A stretch of 64,000 nucleotides of DNA from Isochrysis galbana (Eukaryota > Haptophyta > Isochrysidales > Isochrysidaceae): NCBI GenBank assembly GCA_018136815.1, contig CM030931.1:3974148-4038147 (forward strand), given 5' to 3'. The position numbers and the translations under genes were made by a program. This document shows, piece after piece, positions 61,296 through 64,000 of the stretch. The first letter of the stretch is position 1, and every line of letters starts with the position of its first letter. The notes below the pieces were generated by a model. The model did no database searches and was not told the origin of the DNA. It saw nothing but the letters and a program-made list of their open reading frames with translations.

Positions 61296-61650
61296 TCACG
61301 CCAGGAAGTGGGCCACATCCAGGTACCCGGCAGCACGGGCCTCGAGTGCCACCTCCGGCCACGACCGCCGGTGGAAGAGGCGCGTGAGCAGCGAGACGAG
61401 CTCGAGGTCGCCGGAGGTCGCCGCCGCCCTCACCCACGTGGTCTTCCACATCGAGCCCTGCGCACGGAGCGGACCGAGCGGCGGGGGGGTCTCGCATTTG
61501 GAAGGGCACGAGTCGTGCGAGCAGCGCTTGCGCTCGGCGTCCAGTCGACAGGTGGCTGTGTCGAGCGAGTCGAACGAAACCAGCGAGCAGGAGCACGAGA
61601 GGAGAGGACGGAGGACCGTACCGATGCGCGCCGAGTCGTCACCATCGTGA
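61296..61650 (-). CDS. Possible ankyrin-like repeat protein, C-terminal part
   Basis: The minus-strand frame closes at TGA 61298-61296. It reads SLDTATCRLDAERKRCSHDS then CPSKCE, and then MWKTTWVRAAATSGDLELVS then LLTRLFHRRSWPEVALEARA and AGYLDVAHFLA. The A-A-x-x-G-x-L-x-x-V and A-A-x-x-G-x-L-x-V-x-x-x-L pattern is that of ankyrin-like repeats in large protist families. All three frames are open here because of high GC, so the choice rests on the repeat pattern. No start could be fixed. Its N-terminal part is shared with 8962-9085. Confidence 0.4.
61506..61648 (-). repeat. Copy of repeat also at 8962-9085
   Basis: It matches the other copy on both sides of a 20-base difference. Both copies keep the frame for TATCRLDAERKRCSHDS, which suggests gene duplication as well as simple repetition. 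Confidence 0.6.
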
Positions 61651-61926
61651 GGAAGACGAGGGCGAGGAGAGAGCTGGAGGGTGAGCGAGGAGGGAGGAGG
61701 GAGGCAGGCAGTAGGAGCCGTCTCTCTCTGGTAGGTCGATGAGAGGGGGAGGAGGGGACCCGGGGGAGAGACCCCAAGACCTATCGATTGTTTACGTTAG
61801 TGTTTTCGCAATATACGGTAATATTTTCCCCGGCCCCAGGGGTGCCCCCGCGGTTCCCGAACGCCTCTGCGTCCAGAGTCCCCCCGCGGAAAGAGTGAAC
61901 GCACGGCGTGCACCTTCCTGGAAGTT
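61651..61926. other. Intergenic
   Basis: GA- and G-rich, no feature recognised. Confidence 0.3.
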
Positions 61927-62245
61927 GCTATGCGCACGCACGGCGCCCCGCGGGGGGGGGAGCCGATGTGCATACGCACGGCGTGCACAATGATTGCAAG
62001 CAATCACACGTGCTGCGCAAACGAAACGTCTCGTATATGGCTACTTTACGTTAATGTGGGCCTTAGGGAAAAAAGTTTCTATGCGCACGCACGGCGCCCT
62101 CGCGAGGGGGAAGTCGATGCGCATACGCACGGCGTGCTCAATGATTGCAAGTAATCACATGTGCTGCGTAAACGAAACATCTCGTATACGGCGACTTTAT
62201 GTTGAAAAAAGTTTCTATGCACATCTCGTATACGGCGATTAGCTT
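61927..62245. repeat. Tandem repeat, unit about 151 bp
   Basis: ctatgcgcacgcacggcgcc starts at 61927 and again at about 62079. Both units continue through catacgcacggcgtgc, caatgattgcaagYaatcac and gtaaacgaaac to tctcgtatacgg. A third, shortened unit begins near 62213. Units differ at about one base in ten. Confidence 0.85.
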
Positions 62246-62707
62246 TGTTTTGTACCACTGTTGTTCATAACTAAAAAGAAAACAGATTGTGGTCCTCTTT
62301 TGACGGAACGCGACTTTGCCTACCTGGTCGGGCGGGTCGTCTGGGCGTGGTCGCTTCGGCGACATTGGCGTGTCCATGAACGCTTCGTCCATGGCGGCGA
62401 GGGCGGCGGCAGCGAGGGCGGGAGGCGGCGCGCGCTCCATGACCCTATCAGTTTACTGATAGTTGCACTACAGACTGTCTACAGACCACAGACCTGTATG
62501 TGTATGCGTCGTCGCGTTGTCTACTACTACTACTACTTCACTACTTCTACTTCTACTTCCAAATACGGGGGCAAATACGGAGGGGGTTTCACATACGGCA
62601 AATACGGTCTGTATTTGGTCTGCGTACAAATACAAATACGGTGAATACGTATTTCGTATTTCCCATCTAGGGGCCCAATATCCAATATATTATTACGTCA
62701 CCAACCA

Positions 62708-62975
62708 CAAACCACAAAGGAGAACACAAGAAACGACCGATTGCCCGGTGGCGCAGGAGGAAGCCGAGGACGGACCCATCGGGGATCGAGACATGCCGCC
62801 GTCACTGGAAACCCCACGCACTGCGCCCCTAGGTAGAGCACGAGGGGACGGGCCGCAAGGCAAATAACAAATAAGGCAAATGTCAAGTGTATAGTGATGA
62901 TGTGATAAGGGATGCGGGCGCGGCTGCTAACTACCGGTGCAAGGTCGCGCGCGCGGCGAGATTATTAAGAAAAAA
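62708..62975 (+). mobile_element. SINE-like repeat sharing the LINE 3' tail (copy 3)
   Basis: ggtggcgcaggaggaagccg, gcccctaggtagagcacgag, gggccgcaaggcaaa, taagggatgcgggcgcggct and the tail gcgcggcgagattattaaga. A motif gttagggcggtcaaacac follows directly at 62979. Left of it, cgtatttcccatctagg at 62655-62671 is an end of the palindromic family seen at 12191. Confidence 0.7.
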
Positions 62976-63360
62976 ATTGTTAGGGCGGTCAAACACTCTA
63001 CTTTACCGAGGGGACCTCAATCAAACCTCAAAAGCTTCTTTCAAATCTAGCCGGCACGGATGAAGTGAAGCGGTAGAAAGTTTCCCTACTGCCATGGGAA
63101 TCAGAATCTGTCTATAAACAGTCCGGCACTAAGCAATAACTATATGTCGCTCTCAGTTGTACTCAGATCCTTCAGCAGCTTCAACCCCCACCAGCGCCCC
63201 CCACCCCCCGCCGCGCCCCGCGCTCTTCCCCCCCTCCCCCCCTCTTTCTCTCTTCCTCCTTCCCCTGCTTCCTGCCCTGCTGCTTCTTTCTCCCCCCCCT
63301 CCTTCCCCCGAGCCGCTCTACCCTCGCCTCCCTCCATTTCTCCCGGGCCCCATCGCCTCG
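62976..63360. other. Probable 5' flank of the C2 gene
   Basis: After the gggcggtcaaac motif the sequence becomes C/T-rich (63190-63345), as before other plus-strand genes here. No upstream exon could be fixed. Confidence 0.4.
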
Positions 63361-64000
63361 ATGGCGAGCCTGCATCTTCGTCTCTTCGACCTCGGCCTTG
63401 ACGCGAACCCTGCGCCCACCCGAGTACAGCTCGCGCTCGACGCTTTCGGCCACGAGCAGCGCGCCCCACCACGCGATTTTTCCCCCGATGCGGAGGGTGT
63501 CGCAGAGCTCGAGTGCCTCTTTCAGTTGAGTCCTGGCGCCCAAATTTCGACGTCGGTGATCGCTGCAGCATTGGGCGACGCAGATGAGACGGCTTCTGAC
63601 ATCTTCCTCGTTGTCTACGCCCTCAACGGCGAGGATGTTGCTGAAGTTGGCGCAGCACACCTTTGCCTCCGTTCGCTACTGGATGCGCCAGCCGAGGTTG
63701 ATCTCACGCTTGAGATACTTGATGAGGCGGGTGGCGTGGCAGGCGCGCTTTCGCTATGTGTGGAAGGTGCCGCTCCCGCACTTGCAGCCGCATTGCGTGC
63801 GGTGCGGCCTCTGCCTGCGCCGCCGCCCGCGCCGATGCTTTTCGCGCGCACCAACGCAGCGGCAGCCGCTGCCGCCGCAACTGGTGACGACGGCTTGGTG
63901 CTTTCGGTCGGTGAACTGCAGATCTGGCCTGAGGCGTCAACGCGGGCTGCACGGGTAGCACCCAATGGCAATGTTTTTGTAGCGCTCGAGCTAGCGACAG
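63361..64000 (+). CDS. C2-domain protein, RPGRIP1-like (runs off right edge)
   Basis: An open frame of 213 codons from the ATG at 63361 to the end of the window. The first C2-like unit reads LECLFQLSPGAQISTSVIAA, DETASDIFLVVYALNGEDVA, EVGAAHLCLRSLLDAPAEVD and GGVAGALSLCVEGAAPALAA. The order D-x-VY-x(n)-VG-A-x-L-x-L-x-L-L then G-x-L-x-V-x-E is that of the C2 domains in RPGRIP1 and RPGRIP1L. A second unit starts with LVLSVGELQIWPEAS and NVFVALELA before the edge, also as in that family. Those proteins organise the ciliary transition zone. The fit is by pattern only; another tandem-C2 protein is possible. Codon use is even and GC-rich. Confidence 0.5.
   Translation, partial: MASLHLRLFDLGLDANPAPTRVQLALDAFGHEQRAPPRDFSPDAEGVAELECLFQLSPGAQISTSVIAAALGDADETASDIFLVVYALNGEDVAEVGAAHLCLRSLLDAPAEVDLTLEILDEAGGVAGALSLCVEGAAPALAAALRAVRPLPAPPPAPMLFARTNAAAAAAAATGDDGLVLSVGELQIWPEASTRAARVAPNGNVFVALELAT

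Noticed and set aside
1-64000. tRNA and rRNA genes
   Set aside because: I looked for T-loop words (GGTTCRANNCC) with plausible cloverleaf context and for conserved rRNA words and found none that I could support; a covariance search would be needed to be certain.

Overview
The window is nuclear DNA of a eukaryote, most likely a GC-rich, flagellated single-celled alga or protist. The evidence is GT-AG introns inside recognisable genes, a nuclear pore gene (NUP37-like), a cilium-type C2 protein at the right edge, and many eukaryotic retrotransposons. I cannot name the species. A 100-base run of N at 1838-1937 marks a scaffold gap.

Host genes are sparse. In order they are: a temptin/cytochrome b561 fusion (3.0-4.1 kb, minus), a CDF-like metal transporter (5.4-7.1 kb, plus), a small GNAT-like protein (8.1-8.6 kb, minus), a probable mitochondrial zinc-ribbon protein (11.1-12.0 kb, minus), a lipocalin-like gene with introns (16.1-17.5 kb, minus), a degenerate DEAD-box helicase (19.1-21.4 kb, plus), a UPF0301/AlgH gene with one intron (24.5-25.9 kb, minus), an armadillo-repeat protein (30.3-32.0 kb, plus), NUP37 (45.1-46.2 kb, plus), a three-exon DxD glycosyltransferase-like gene (49.8-51.5 kb, minus), a two-exon lipase (58.3-59.4 kb, minus) and an RPGRIP1-like C2 protein running off the right edge (63.4 kb onward, plus). 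They form no operon or evident pathway.

Most of the remainder is mobile DNA. The centrepiece is a 10.3-kb chromodomain Ty3/gypsy element (34500-44815) with two apparently identical 848-bp LTRs, a 5-bp target duplication and one uninterrupted gag-pol frame. It sits inside the first few bases of a 5'-truncated LINE whose own 18-bp target duplication now lies on either side of it. A shortened relative of the gypsy element lies at 13881-15566, an older pol relic at 9.1-10.1 kb and an LTR scrap at 57.7 kb. LINE pieces also lie at 1-1837 (ORF1 plus ORF2 endonuclease) and 26.5-27.4 kb.

Several short repeat families end in the same tail as the LINE (gagaatattaa followed by a T- or A-rich run). At least three copies have clean 15-bp target duplications, so they look like SINE-type passengers of that LINE. 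Relics of hAT, piggyBac-like and KRBA2-type elements, palindromic MITE-like elements and long CT/GA tracts fill much of the rest.
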